DNA of 64,000 nt from NCBI RefSeq assembly GCF_000003815.2, contig NC_049982.1, positions 23,883,380 to 23,947,379 on the forward strand. The letters run 5' to 3'. The DNA comes from Branchiostoma floridae. Its lineage: Eukaryota > Chordata > Leptocardii > Amphioxiformes > Branchiostomatidae. The translations under genes were made by a program, and so were the position numbers. The notes under the pieces were generated by a model, which was given only the letters and a program-made list of their open reading frames with translations, was not told the DNA's origin and made no database searches. Below, in pieces: positions 1 to 13,485 of this stretch (positions within the stretch are counted from its first letter, which is position 1; every line of letters begins with the position of its first letter).

Positions 1-3000
1 AGCTTTGATGTGAATGTGAATGTTCAAGTTGATCGGTCTTGATGCCCGGCCCTTAGTGATGGTTTCAATGCCAGATTGCTATAATTGGCGGTTATGCAGG
101 AAGTCAGAGATTTATACACATTATATACAGGAAAATAGCCACATCCAAACAAGGGGCTATAGGACCAGTCTATTTAATGGTGTTGTAGTTCAGTTCATGT
201 TTTTAGAAATCAGAACATTTCACTGATATGCCCTTAAGTCCCCCCCCCAAAAAAAACAACTGTTTTAAGTGTTGAAAAATCTTCATGCTGTTGAGTTCTA
301 GAGATGAAATAGAAGTGTAAAAAATTTGATATTTTAAATATATAATGTATATAATTCATGTGAATGACTTACAGTAAGTGCACTGCCTAGAAGTTTTGAA
401 ACGGCAGATTTCTTTAGCAACTCTACTCTTTTCACTCTTACTAGAAAGTCTGTCTGAGTCCTTCCATCTATATCTATTTCTTATGACTTTTATTACATTT
501 ATGAAAGTCTTTTCAAAAGGTCCTCATTACATTGACCACAATGGAGGAACATATTTTCATCACTTTGAAGAACTCATTCATCGTTCAATTCATACGTCTT
601 GGACATGGCTTTGAAACGTGACAGATATGTCTCAAGGTATCACATTAAGATATGGAAGTAGCACGCATACGGGGGAAAGAAAAAATTATACAGCCAAATA
701 TACAGCTTCTAATGGCAGCTTGAAGTCCACATCAAAGCCTGGGTGCTGGCCAAAGTCCCGAACTCCCTGCAAATCTCTGTTGCGAAGGCAAAGTTGTGGG
801 CAGTATGCAGGATCATGTAGCTGGGAGCACTTGCAAGGGCCTAACAAGCTCCCTTGGGCTGCCCCCATGTCAGACACAATAAGTGCAAGGGGCCCACTTG
901 TCAGAGCACAAGAAAGTCTATGATTCAGTAATACGTACTTAAAGCACGCAAGGGGTTATACTACAGAATGGAAAGGCAAATATTAAGTGCCTGCCGTCAC
1001 CGGTTCCTTTAAGAGAATTATGTAGTGGGAGAAAGTGCCGCAATAAAGTTATGAAGTTATCTGTAGTGTGATCCCCGCAACTTTGCTGAAGACGGTTACT
1101 GTAAGTTAGTAAGGGTGTTGATACAGTTCACAATGAAAGTAAGTTGTCAACGTTCTACTGGGCTTGCTAATTGGTGCATGGTTCCCAAAATGAGTCCACA
1201 GATTGAGTCCATCCTTGAATTTGAAAATAATGAGTTTGGATGTCCTTGCTTTTGAGACTGTTATTAATGAGGCAAGTGGGAAACTAGAAGTTCTACTTGT
1301 TTGAGAAAAAAAAAATCTTTGGTTGTAGATTTTTCAAGTTGTTCTGCTGCTTCTTTTTTCTGTAGTAATCTTCAACAAATGTAGATCTATTTACCATATG
1401 TTAGAGGGTAAGGCAATGCCAATGCTAATTTCTTGTTGAGAATTTTTTTTTTTTCGTCTTGACGAATGTATGAAGGCAGGATGGGTGAAATAGTGATAGA
1501 AAGGCAGCCATGTCTTTGATCATTTGTGAAGGCAAACAGTCTTTCTTCAACGCAAGAACTGTAGTGTCATTTATCAAAAATGCTACTGAAAAAATAGGAC
1601 ATGAAGATAGTGATATCATCTCTGATTTGAGACATCTCCTAAAAAAAGAGGTAAGAAAGAAACAATTGAAAATCCATTGAATTGATGAAATTGGTCTAAC
1701 TAGAAGAGAGTAGCAGTGGTTGTGAGTTTTTGTCAGTAGTAATCATATGGTCGTTAATAGGAAATAGCATCCAATCATCTACTTAACTATTTATTTTTCC
1801 ATTTGAGTTGACTGCATTTGTGAATGAGGCAATGAAAACAAGCGATTGTGCTTTTTTTTGCCCCCTCCCCTTTAATGTATACAGTTTTGATAACTAAGCC
1901 CCTCCCATGAAAACTTTGTTGCGCCTTTGACCCCAGTTGTATTTATGACTTGACAACACGGCACTCTATCCATCACAACTTCTCATCGGACCGACCCAAA
2001 CGGGAGGGGTGGGGTCTCCCGTAACCGTGACAACCACCTCTCCCTCTCCGCCATACAGGAGGAACCCATCCCACCTAATCACAGTTGTCACCAACATACA
2101 GCCTAAATGATGTACTGCCAGCCAGCTCAGTTATTGAGTTTGCGGAAATGCCAAGACGGCAATGAATCACTTCCCGGTACCTTTTTCTCATTACTTGGTT
2201 TAGTGTAGCAAGGAAATCCGCCAGCACTCTAATTGGCAGCGGGTAATTATGTCGCTTCCACCAATCAGACCACACCTATTCATCATTATAGATGTATATG
2301 AAGGTTAAATAGTCCTGGGATGGCCATGAATCACCTTGGCTTTCATTAGGTTATTATCTGGTTTGTGCTAGGATAAGGCTAATAGAGACTAGCTGCAGCT
2401 GATGGTTCACTTGTGTCCCCGCTCACAAAAGCCAGATCCCAACCCTAATGGGAATCTTACAAGTGTCAGCAGCTCGGTTTATAAATTTCCACCTTGATTG
2501 CTCCTTGCTGGAAGTTGCCAGAAAGTGGAAATACCTCGTTAAGTGCCCATTAGGAGGGTGTCGGTCTTTCAGCGGTAAAAGTGTTGTCTGGTATCACCCC
2601 GCTGGCTTCTGGAAGACACCTGTGTGTTGGTAAGAGACTCGGGAACAACTTTGGTCTTGAACTTTTGTTTGTTTTCGCACCTTGTGGAATCAAGTGATCA
2701 GAAAACTTGTTGGTTGGCAACCAATCGATAAACTGTATTTGATTTCCCCACCTCAAAAATAATTTCATACAAAATTCAAAATCATCCATCAAAATCTGAT
2801 GATTTGGGCAATCTATTGCCAATTTCACATATTCCATTCTTTGTTCAATTCTTCCATAGTTTCAAAACTTTTCTTGTATTCAAAGTTCTTTGTATTGGAT
2901 TTCATAAATACATTACTGCATTGTAATGCATTAGTTCAAAATGGACAGCTGCAAAATCGACACTTGACTTTTATTTTAAAGTTTAAGTGAGAATGTTCTG

Positions 3001-4899
3001 GATTTTCTTGACACACTCATTGGTAAGTCTACTTTTGCGTTTGAAAGAGGACCAAATACAAACAGTTAAAGAAAAATTATTTTAAGGTGTGCTATAAGAT
3101 AGAGATGTATTTTTACAAGGAAATTACAATTGCAAATTTAAACCACAAAGTAGCAGCTTCATACACCTTATGTTTAGATAATTTAAAAGAAAATACATAG
3201 TGGATTGGTTAGAGACAAACAGTAGACATTTACAATTCGGGCAGTTTTCAACAGATTTAACAGTGCTTCGTTATAGGTGGATATACAGCTGTTACCTTTC
3301 ATGTCACAGTTTGTACTTTGGGTTTAAACCTGAATCTGTTAGGTCTGGTGGCTGGGAAGTTGTTGTTAGCTAAGTGCTACTGCTTCTGAATATGTCTTAC
3401 TTGTCCACTATTGTGCCATTATATGTTTTCTTTTTGTCTGTGAAAGGATTACATGTACATTTGTAGCTCTGAAATCTGTGGATGAATCCTTATATATAAG
3501 ATACTCTGTAGATTGGTAAGAGTGCAGAAAATAAGGGTCAAGTTGGATAATGGGGCTCCTAGCAGCTTTCTACATTGTACAGTAGTGCAGCATAACTTCC
3601 GGCTTTGATATCTTATAACTGTTCAAAAAGGATACTGCAAAGCATGCCAGGAAGTAGGAAAGGAAGTTGTTTATAATCATATACAACTGTTGTTTAAGAT
3701 ACTTAGATAGAGATGAACTTGTTCCTTGCATTTAACCTAAGTTGGGAGCACCTCAGTTTTTTTTTTTCTCTAGAGGTTTAGCAAGAAGGAAGCGAGGTAC
3801 ATTTTTTAAATACACAAATACACATGTCACCAAGGCAAAATGCCTGCCACAATAAAACTGTTGCTATACTTTTTTCATAAAAATGTGCTTTATTTTATTA
3901 GATTATGAAAGATGCACTCATCAAGATCAGTAGCAAATGCTCAATTATGATTGTTAATTGTTATCTAATCTACACTAAAGCATTAAAAGTTGCATTAGAT
4001 GCTGTATTTTTACCAACTTTATAAGCTAAATCCAGTGTAGCAAACCTGAAAACAACTGAGTGGGGGACTAGCAAATGTGAGATTGTTAAATTTATTGGTA
4101 TGTTTGAAGTCCCTAGCTGGCTGCACAGTAATCTGAACTGTTAGAAAATTGTAGCCGTTATAATAGAACTCTGGAAAATATTATTTTTGCAATGACTGAA
4201 TGAGTAGAAAAGGATAGATCTCTCCTCCCATTCCAAAATAGATAAGAGGGATAGATATGTTCATCAGAATCTGATGCTATTGAAAATATTTAATTCTTGG
4301 TTGGGTAGTTGTGATTTCCAGACTCCAAGGAAAAACATTTTATTACTAGTGAGAGACGAAGATTGCCTTCTTTTGCAATGGAAAATTTTCAGAAAAATGA
4401 AAACTATCAGCTAGAATTCTTCCAAGACACTGGGAAAAAACAGGTAAACTTTTTGTTTTGAAGACAAAACCATTTTTGCAGTGCTCAGCCTTTCTCCTTA
4501 TTTTCATCATCTGCGGATAATTAAGTTACAAGTTCAGATTTATAACTCCTGCAGTTATTGGACAGGAAGAGATTATATCGGGATGTATAATTGTGCATCA
4601 ATTACCTCAAATAAAGTTATAACCTAGTCCACTCTACGTCAGGGCACCAGTCTACAGACGAAAGTGATAATAATTTGTCAAACTCCACCGTAGGATAGAA
4701 TGATGGTTTTTCATTACAGCCTTTTCATTACATTCCGGCTTTACAGTGGTAAAAAATTTGTATTAGTCTGTCAATATAAAGAGGGCCTTGGCAGCTCCCA
4801 CAATATTTCACCGTCACTTATAATCAGCGCTACAGTCTGTGTATAGTGAGGAAAATTAACAGCACGACTGCAGCAAATTCAGTTTGCTTGTCTGGCAGA

Positions 4900-5420
4900 T
4901 GATTAATGAAATATGTATTTCAAATTGTCTCCCGTAGAAGTAAGTCTGCGCCGCCCTAATAAAAAGACATTAATGCGATTGAATCCATAGGTATATTGCT
5001 CCTGCAGTCGCCTGAAGCGACAGTGTTACTGATCGCTCTGTTAGGGTGACACTTCGCCCAGCCCTATGAATGAATTTTCACAGCAGTATTTATTCAGCAA
5101 CTAGGATATCCCGTCCAATTCCTGTAATTCCGTCCATTTGTCTTCTGTCAAGGAGCTCGGCGGAATTGTGCGTTCGCGGCGGCGACGGAATAATCACCTT
5201 CTTCCGTCGGAAGAGAGAGTACATATCCCTTCCCTCTGGGGGAGACGACACAATATTTGCCGAAGGCAGAAATTAATGGAAATGCAATTGCAGTGCCAGA
5301 TTTGTGGCGCTTGATTCCTCTTGTTTGGGGAAATGATATTGTGCGAGCTAACAGCATGAATCTATAGAACACACAATCACGCAATTAATTTACGGCATTA
5401 TGCTGAGACAATACCGAGGG
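4900..5420. promoter_or_regulatory. Candidate cis-regulatory block with ETS-type palindrome
   Basis: A CpG-containing block in AT-rich surroundings. It contains CTTCCG-t-CGGAAG at 5201-5213, an exact inverted pair of ETS-core words (CGGAAG), and a small hairpin GTCGC-ctgaa-GCGAC at 5007-5021. ATTA-type homeodomain cores and AATAAT words are also present. Regulatory function is inferred only from composition and motifs. Confidence 0.3.
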
Positions 5421-5961
5421 TGAAGAATGGTGCAGCGCTTTGTCAGTGCCTGTTATAATCGTGATGGTTTGTGGCATGGAAACATATGTCATCTTTTTCC
5501 AAGTGCCTTCTCTTTGATTAATGAGTAATCCAATTACTGTAGATATGGGATGTTCCGAAGCCTAGTCAATGCCTGAAGAGTACAGCAAACAGTCCCTGAG
5601 ATATGGCTCTTGCTAGAGCTGGGATTTACTATGATAGGCAGATAATATCCCTTATAGATTTAAAAAAAAATTATACTTGCTTCCAAGTATAACTTTTATT
5701 TGTACCCTTTCATAAATGCAAAGGAGGTTGTGTTTTTACCAGTGCTCTTTTCAAAGAAGAAAGAGGTACATGTAAAGGTATACACATTATTAAATTCATG
5801 ATTGTTTTTGCCTCTTGTGTGATTCACTGTACTGAACAAGGTATGTATGGATTATTACTTAATGATCGTAACTTTTTTCCTATGCAAAAATCATCTCTAG
5901 CACAACTTTAGGAGTTTTCCAGGTTTTATCATCAATACATGTCACTACATCAAAAAGTTCT

Positions 5962-6133
5962 GAGCCCCCTATGAGTTTCTCATTGAACTGCAGGTGTATC
6001 TTTCATTTTGTATATGTAGGTTAACTATGTATCTAAAATGAACAAAAACCATCTGGAATATAATATGATACCATTATTTTTTTTTTATTCATAGAGTTTG
6101 AGCCCCCTATCAGTTGCCCATTAACTGCAGGTA
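5962..6133. repeat. Diverged local duplication, 138-bp spacing
   Basis: The segment starting gagccccctatgagtttctc at 5962 recurs at 6100 as gagccccctatcagttgccc, each followed by (t/-)gaactgcaggt-like sequence. The copies differ by point changes and small indels. Confidence 0.5.
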
Positions 6134-7587
6134 TCTGTATCTATGTGTACATTTATATGTTAATTGTATGGTGTCCAAATGTTGAACAAAACAGATGTGA
6201 TATTGGTATATAAATTTTGTTCCCCCGGGTTTTGTTGCAGTGTATAGCTACCGTTTTGAGACCATAAGAAGTGTTGGTGCATATTGATTGGTATAAGACC
6301 GTATTTGTCTCACATGAATCGGTGATCAGAAATCCTGATAGATTTATGGTATGCTCCATCAATAGCACAATAGATCAGTGATTTATTGAATGGGAATTAG
6401 AGCTTGCAAAAGAATTCACTGAGATAAATTGCGCAATCAACTTGGCTGTCATACACAGGTAAGCTATCACTGCCAAGCAATCAGTATTGTCAAATTGTCT
6501 GTTGTACTTTCTGTGTACTATCAAAGCAATGCACTTGGAAATGTGTGGTTAAACAGGTGTATTGAAGTGGCGTCTCAAAGGGGGAAATTATCAATGAACA
6601 TATTGAGGATGAATGAGTCTTCCCTTTTATAAGTGGCTATCACAGCTTCCTGGTGGAAAGTATATTCTTCTAGTAGTGTAAAAGATGTCTTTCCAAAGCA
6701 ACCAAGAAAAGGGGATCTGCTGAAAAGAACTTTGCAACAGAACTGAGTCAGCTTACATTTACAGATGTGGTGTATAGTATGGAAGTTGCTTAGCCATAGC
6801 CAATGCTTAGTATTGGCTGACGGAGGTTGGTGATTGGATAGACCTCATAATGTTTTTTAGGACTATGATTTTTAAAAAAAGCACACTGGATGTAAAAAAA
6901 AAGGGGGCGAAATGGTATGCTAATTTTCTGATCTATGTATTACAGTATCACCAGTCCTGTAGTCCCAGAATGTAGACCTTGATTGACCATTTTGATTGTT
7001 ATAGGTGTACACCATTTTTTTTGGTCTCAAATAGCACAAAAGTATGACCTGTACATCCCACGTTTTTTTAGATATATGAATATATATATGAACTTTAAAT
7101 CCAGACTATCATAAAAATTCATATGACCCTTTTATTGTTTTATTGAGAGTAACCTGGAGCTAAGGCTATCTTTGTTCTTCTACCTATATCTTTACATGGT
7201 CTTGACTACAAAATGTATCTTCTGTCATAATTCACGATGTGTCCTTTAGCATGTTGAAGGGTAATAACACTTTCCCCCCACAAATCTGGCCACCTCCATA
7301 TTTGTCCAACCAGTTCCAAGGTGGATAGGGTTGTCATTTTTCCAGGAATTGAGGGAGTCATTCCGCCAAATTCCAATGGAATATTGGCTGGAATTGCTAG
7401 CTGGTAACCATTTGTGGGTTTGGGCATGCCGGTAGAATTGGTTTTTTAAAAGATTCAGATACCGTTATGTTCCACATGTCACATCTTGTTTTATCATTGT
7501 TTTTTCTTTCTTTGTTTTTTTTTTTTTCTCCCGAATAGTTGCTTAGCTCTATATCACTGATATACCATAAATGCAGAAATGTTTGTG

Positions 7588-7643
7588 GTGGTTTTATGTT
7601 CGCAGTTTTCGCGGTGACCAATTCTCTGCGAACGTAAAACCAC
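7588..7643. repeat. Hairpin repeat, MITE-like fragment
   Basis: Arms of 18 bases at 7588-7605 (gtggttttatgttcgcag) and 7626-7643 are inverted copies with one mismatch. Related 'accaccgcgaa' and 'taccgcgaaagtaaa' words continue to about 7765, and a degenerate relative appears near 43850-43880. I recall this kind of 'accaccgcgaa' repeat from amphioxus and other marine invertebrate genomes, but I cannot name a family. Confidence 0.5.
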
Positions 7644-8884
7644 CGCGAAATTTTTTCCATTGTAGTATGTGACTACAGTCTATGGCGCTACTGCAAACTT
7701 AAAAACTACCGTGAACACTCTATTTTCCTGCTACCGCGAAAGTAAATCCCCGCAAACTTAAACACATTTACACTTATTGCGCTATATAGCTATTATTGGG
7801 GGAGGGGCTAAAAATGCAGATGTTTGTACATCAATGTTTGATATGATAGTAATTACTAGAAAAATTATTTCTTCACGATACCTCCTCTTATTCTATCCTC
7901 CCTAAAAACAATCTTGTGGTCCGAAAAGGCTGGCAGCCTTTAGCATAAAAAGTTTGGATCATTCCATTTTGGTACCTCTATGGGGGGTCTAAAATAGAAG
8001 GTTTAATGGGTTTTTCATCAAGTTCTCTGACCTTGACCTTGCCCTTTAATAAACACAATATTTATAGCATGACTGATGGTTTCATATTGCGACATATATT
8101 ACCTATCTATATGGTATATGGACTTCAACTTTATACGATAGGGCTGCTCTTTGACAAAAAGAGATCTGGTGTTAACTGTTATGGGGTGAAAGACTTTTGC
8201 ACTTGGTAAGTTTGACTTGTGATTGCAACAATTGAGATTGCAAACATACCTCTTTGTTAATAGGATTTTTCTTCTTCTAACTGTGACATATTTTTAAAGG
8301 TTAACATACAACGATACCTTTTTGTGTGGTTTATTGTCTGTAAAATCAAAAACTATTACAAAAGTGTATAGATAAGTTAAAAGGCATGGTTTTGAAAAAT
8401 CAAATAGATACAAATCTGAATTGGCCAAGCAATATTATTGATAGCATTATTCACCTGTTTTGCTCACATTGATATTTTATATCAAAAACCAAAACTTGAC
8501 AATGAGAAAAAAGATTAGATGCATAAGAAAAGGAGATTATGTAGTTTTAGATAGAAAGCCAACAGGTACAGTTAAAAAGACTTCTTTGATAACATTGAAG
8601 TAGAGCCACTAGTATTGCCTGTAATCCATCTTTACTACTACAGGATTTATGACAAATATTGCCAAGCTAGTCTTTATTTCATAACTATCATTTTTGAGAT
8701 TATACCAGAGGTTGTATATAGACACAACATGTTCCTGACATAGCCAGGATTATGAGAACAGCACTGATAGCCTTGTGGTGTGCCAGTCAGTGTACAGCTT
8801 TGTCATAATAAGATTGTCTTTGACACTTCATATCCTTTAATTCCTATCATGATTTCCAATTATGCTTCAAACAATATGAAGGTG

Positions 8885-9560
8885 ACATGAGTCCTCGGTG
8901 GGACGTTTTGATCAATCGCTTTAACAGGGAGCCCTGCGCAGCGCCTGTGACTAAACAGGGAAGATTTTGTCGGATTTCATTACTTCACCGTGGCAGCGAC
9001 TAATTCTTGGGATGGATAATATTGCTTTTCCGGCGCGGGAAGGTGGATACAGGTCCCGTACCATAAAAGCTGTTATGCCGCTCTGCGGCATTTTATTCCC
9101 CCGGCTTTGGTAGAGAGGGATGCCATCGCTCTCATCTCCATCTTGTGCCAGACGTGTTTGTCATATGCCTCGTTTTGAAGGACAGATACGATCACGCCTC
9201 CCGTACACGCCCGGGAAGCCCAACGCAGATAAGTCTGCAAAGGAGCTAATCACATAGTACGCTCCGCATCAGTGGCTGGGAGTGTGGCGCTCCCCCTGCC
9301 TGCTACTCGGCGGGTCCCCACAGTACTGTAGAGCATACGGGATGATGGTTTGCGAGATAGCCACTGATCCGTGAGGTAATATTGCATGGAGTGAGAGTAT
9401 CTCCTGGCTGTCAGTCCTGCCCACCATGTATGATGAATGGCACTGCCGAGAACACAACAGTGGGAGGCCCAGGTGTGCCCGAGACTTTCCGGTCATTCCG
9501 AGTTCTGCGCACCGAACGTGGGGAGAATCCCACAAAAAAATCCCAACACATCGCTCTCTA
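8885..9560. promoter_or_regulatory. Candidate cis-regulatory block
   Basis: A CpG-containing, non-repetitive block inside AT-rich DNA. It includes a CTGCGCAG palindrome near 8935 that resembles an NRF1 half-site core. Open frames on both strands overlap here without recognisable similarity and are explained by GC content. Confidence 0.22.
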
Positions 9561-9819
9561 CCTATGATAAAGGGAAGGAAAGAAAGGACCAAAGGAAAGA
9601 ATAAATCTGAAATTCAGATAATCAGATGTTGGTTACTGATGTCACTAAATGGAAAAGATACACGGATTATGGTTGAACTTAGTAGCGAATTTAGTCCGCG
9701 TTTATCCAGCGGAGTTCAGGAGACTTTGGGAGGATTTTTGCATAGTTATTGCCTTGCTCGTGCTGCGTGACAGGGCTGACATTTCTAAGGTGGTCAGTTG
9801 TTAAGTATTTTAATTTCAT

Positions 9820-10450
9820 ATTTAACGCACACTCATCTTGCGGTGATTGATAAGACCGTCAAACGCTGGAGCCAGTTGCCAGTGTATCGCGTACCGTATT
9901 CGGGGTGTGGTAGACCGTGTTATAAGATGCCTGCCCCCGAGTACGCCGGCAAAGCAATCTGACATTTCCCGGGATGGAGCAAGCAGAATACTATATCTGA
10001 TTGGTATTTGATCATATATCGAACATCTTGTAAAGTGCTTAAATTCAAAGCTCCTTGGGACCGTGATGTGTTTTTCTTGCAAATTTTCCAGCCCAGAGGA
10101 ACCTGGATGCCCCAGGGACCTCGCAGCCAAGTAAGAAGTGACTTTTTCGGATGAAGAGACCCAGAAAGACCTTACTTAATAAAGATGCTTCCCCTCGCAG
10201 CCTGGATTCATCCCGTTTCCTTCTAAATGGTAATTAGCTGGGTGTTATTGATTCACCAGTTTCTGTAATTTGGTCGGATCAGGGACCTAAGCTTGCGCAA
10301 CTGTTGGGGGAAACTCTGTACAAGTCGCGATCAATGGGGACGATCGGCGGCATATTGGACGGGAGCAGGGCTTCCCGTGACGGACACCTGTCACTTTGGC
10401 CTGACAAGATGATGCATTGATTATCATTTAGACAGGATGAGACTCCCTAC
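9820..10450. promoter_or_regulatory. Candidate cis-regulatory block
   Basis: High-complexity, CpG-containing sequence with several homeodomain-like words (TAATTAGC near 10231, TGATTATCATTTA near 10416). No repeats or coding signal were seen. Function is inferred from composition. Confidence 0.22.
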
Positions 10451-11569
10451 CTGCACAGAATGATTGAGTTATGGTGGGATGAAATAGATATGATAGGAAC
10501 CTAGCTGTAACATCTGTAATCTTTGACAGTGCTTGTATGTCCGAATACAGTGTATATGTCAAACTGATATAATATGCTTTTCATTCTTCTGCTTGTACCA
10601 GTATTCTGTCTATAGAATTGTTTCCATGGAAACTAACACCCCTGACATATGGTTTTCTTGGTTTTCTTGTTAGGCCTTATTAATTCGATTACATGGATGA
10701 CATCCTCTGGGAACCACAAAACTTATGCAAACCTGTAAAAAGAAAGTTTGGCAACATAAGTTTTGCGAAATGCAATTGAAATGAATCCAAGTGGTCAAGA
10801 AATCTACATGTTGTAAGTGAAGTTGAACTAGTGACCATATACATGGAGTATGGTATACACAAGTTAGAGTAAATTCTGTATTTTTGTAATTCTTGGACTT
10901 GAGAATTGACTTTGGCATTCTACGACATCAGTTTTCTGATATTTTTTTGCTTTGTGTGAATTATGGCCAAATTTCTGGGGGTAAACAGACGAATTGATGC
11001 CCATGTGGACATTATCCATGTACATGTAGTTGTATCAGCTTGGCATTATTTTTTAAAGGAATATTTTTAATCAAGACCACTGCATTTACCATGTCCTAAA
11101 AGCAGTCATCATTTGCCCCAAAATACATTCAAAGATGTTTTGATCACAAATTTCTTGCTTCACTGCCTTTCCCCCTCTAAGAAACTGGTATCAAACTGAA
11201 CTTTCAACATCATCATCTGTAAACGAATGATACCGATTTTCCTTTATCAGGTTAGGAAGACATGTCCCAATATTGAGAAGACCCATACAGGTGCCAGCCC
11301 CAATGTTGGACTCTTTACCAATAGGTCTGACGAGAAAGTTTCTTCCCTATTAAGACAACTTTTCTTGTTGGCAACTTTTTGTCACTTTTAAACCTCTTAT
11401 GGGCATGGTCTCCAATCTTTCTTAACTCATGGAAAATTATCAAACTGAGGACGACGTAACGGTTAGATGACGGTGACATGAAGCAATACTTCCCGTTCTC
11501 ACCTAGCCTTGTTTGACAAGCCAAGCAATAACTATGATTAGCTGTAATAGCACAATGGATGTGTTTCAT

Positions 11570-12450
11570 TATACACACCCTACAGGTTGGCGGCTCGGTA
11601 ACCCTGAAGTTTTCCTTCAGGTGTATCAGCGCGCCTTAGCGTTTGCAACGGATCCGATCCCGCGACGCTTATCGTTAAATTCCGCGTTATCATCTCGGCG
11701 ATCCTTGCTGCATGCTTGTCCTTCAGGTTGTTGAAACGCGGGGATGTAACACTTAGATAATGTTACAGATCAGTGCTCTGACAGGATTGGGGAAATTTAG
11801 TGGCCTATCGGAGATGGGGAGGAGGGATGCTTATCTGGCGCAGCCCCATTGAGGTGCAGACGTCCCCCCCTAACGAGATTAGCCGACTCAATGCAGCACC
11901 TGTTCTCGGGGACTACAGATGATCCCGCTCGGGAAACGAACAGGAATTAGGGTGTAGGAAGGGAGCTCAAGACGGGAGATTGTAGCGTATCTGAAAAAAG
12001 GTTAGAAGGAAGGTCATCGACAATACATACATGTTTTGCTCGGGCAGATTGCTTCCAGCGGGAACTTCGTGGTGTCTTACTTCTCCCCGTTTTCTTTTTT
12101 TTTCTCCGAGACTCGGAGAGTAGCGATGAGCTGTCCGGGGAGAAAAGGAGAAATCAGGAAATGGGTATGAAGCTGGTATGATGAATGAGGAGGATGGCGG
12201 TTTTATGGATGGGGGATTTGACGTAGCTTGGTACCGAAGTAAAAGCTCTCGCTAGGCCGTACTCAACACAGGATCACCCACGGGGGAGGGATGGGACTTT
12301 GCAAGTGAAGAAGGCTCAGTGTAACCAGGAGGCTGGGATGGAGGAGAGGCAGTTATGGATGATGGATGGATGTCTCCACACCGCACCCGCCTGGCAAAAC
12401 CTGGTGGAAGCCCAAGTACCATTACAGTATCATCGCGTAATCTAGTCAAT
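11570..12450. promoter_or_regulatory. Candidate cis-regulatory block with nested inverted repeat
   Basis: CpG-containing block that includes the nested inverted repeat at 12081-12144 (listed separately). The rest looks unique, with no recognisable coding exon. Confidence 0.25.
12081..12144. repeat. Nested inverted repeat (potential hairpin)
   Basis: Inner arms TCTCCGAG / CTCGGAGA at 12103-12110 and 12112-12119 are perfect and flank a single A. Outer arms ttctccccg (12081-12089) and cggggagaa (12136-12144) are also perfect inverted copies. Together they could form a two-part hairpin or a paired binding site. Confidence 0.6.
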
Positions 12451-12789
12451 ACCTAAAGATTGGCGGCACTTTGGGTCCAGAAATTTATACCATTTTGTGG
12501 CAGGTACTTGTATGTTATGGTATGCAATTGAACACCTTAGAAGACAGAAACTCTTGGAGAAAAAAAAAGGTGTCCAAAATGATGAGGATGATATATATAT
12601 ACTGATAGGGATTGCTTTGTTCTTGTTACTTTAAGAATAAGAATAAGAATAATGGTTAGGCCTCAACAGTTGAATAATTTTTTAAGTGAATTTTAGCAAG
12701 AGACATCTTGAAGACAGAGGACTGGGATCTGAGAATAAAAGAATTAAATAGCTGGGTTTGGTATACATGTAGTAGATCATTACATGGCT

Positions 12790-12809
12790 TTGTTTTGTTT
12801 TGTTTTGTT
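12790..12809. repeat. (TTTTG)n microsatellite
   Basis: Four adjacent tttgt/ttttg units. A short (AAGAAT) run lies nearby at 12633-12652. Confidence 0.8.
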
Positions 12810-13439
12810 CGTCCTATTGAAATGAAGTTGAGACTCTTGACTTTGTTCTTCAGCATTTCTTGAAAGATGGAAAGCTCAGAAGGCCTTCCCACATGGCAGT
12901 TTTATCAGTTTGCTTTACTCTCTCGACTACTAGGCTGTAACTTTTTAATGGACGACATGTTGGTTTTCAGTGTGACATCTTCAAAAGGTAACAGTTGTCT
13001 GTTTGACATGCTGGTAAATATGGTAAATAACAGTAAACAAGTAAGCAAATGTTAATGTCCAGACCTGAGACTTTTTTTCTGAAATCTGGAAAAGTAAAAC
13101 AATACCCCCCAAATATGTTTTTCAACACCCACTTCCCACTAGAAGTTGTGTAGCAGAAAGAACACTGTTGAGTTTTGGAAATGGTGACTAAGAAAAGATA
13201 AATGTCTTGAGTTTGCTGTACCTTAGTAGCCATATGATCTTGAGGCTTCAGCTGCTATAAACTTTTGTGGCTGGATAGTGAATGTAGGCAAACTTGTCTG
13301 CCAGTTACCTCAGCATTCCTTCCACAACACCTGACACACATGTGGCACCAGCCAAGGTCAACGTCCTCTCCCTCCTCCATGTGTATGACTAAACACTTGG
13401 CTATTTTTACTTCATTTTCCCATTCTCCTACTTACAACT

Positions 13440-13485
13440 TACAAACGCTGCCAAAAACATAGTCTTCTTGGCAAAGGTAATCTAT
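13440..13485 (+). repeat. Interspersed repeat tail, copy 1
   Basis: The stretch acaaacgctgccaaaaacat, then agtcttcttggcaaaggtaa, is nearly the same as 48189-48232 (acaaacggtaccaaaaacat, aatcttctagcaaaggta). It resembles the 'ccaaaaacataatctcctt..caaaggtaa' tails I recall from degraded interspersed repeats in marine invertebrates. Only the tail is recognisable here. Confidence 0.55.

Noticed and set aside
7206-7427. Minus-strand frame with IPLEFGGM and LSTLEL words that resemble a leucine-rich repeat
   Set aside because: Only about one repeat long, lacks the regular LxxLxLxxN spacing, and the + strand gives similar-looking words; probably chance.
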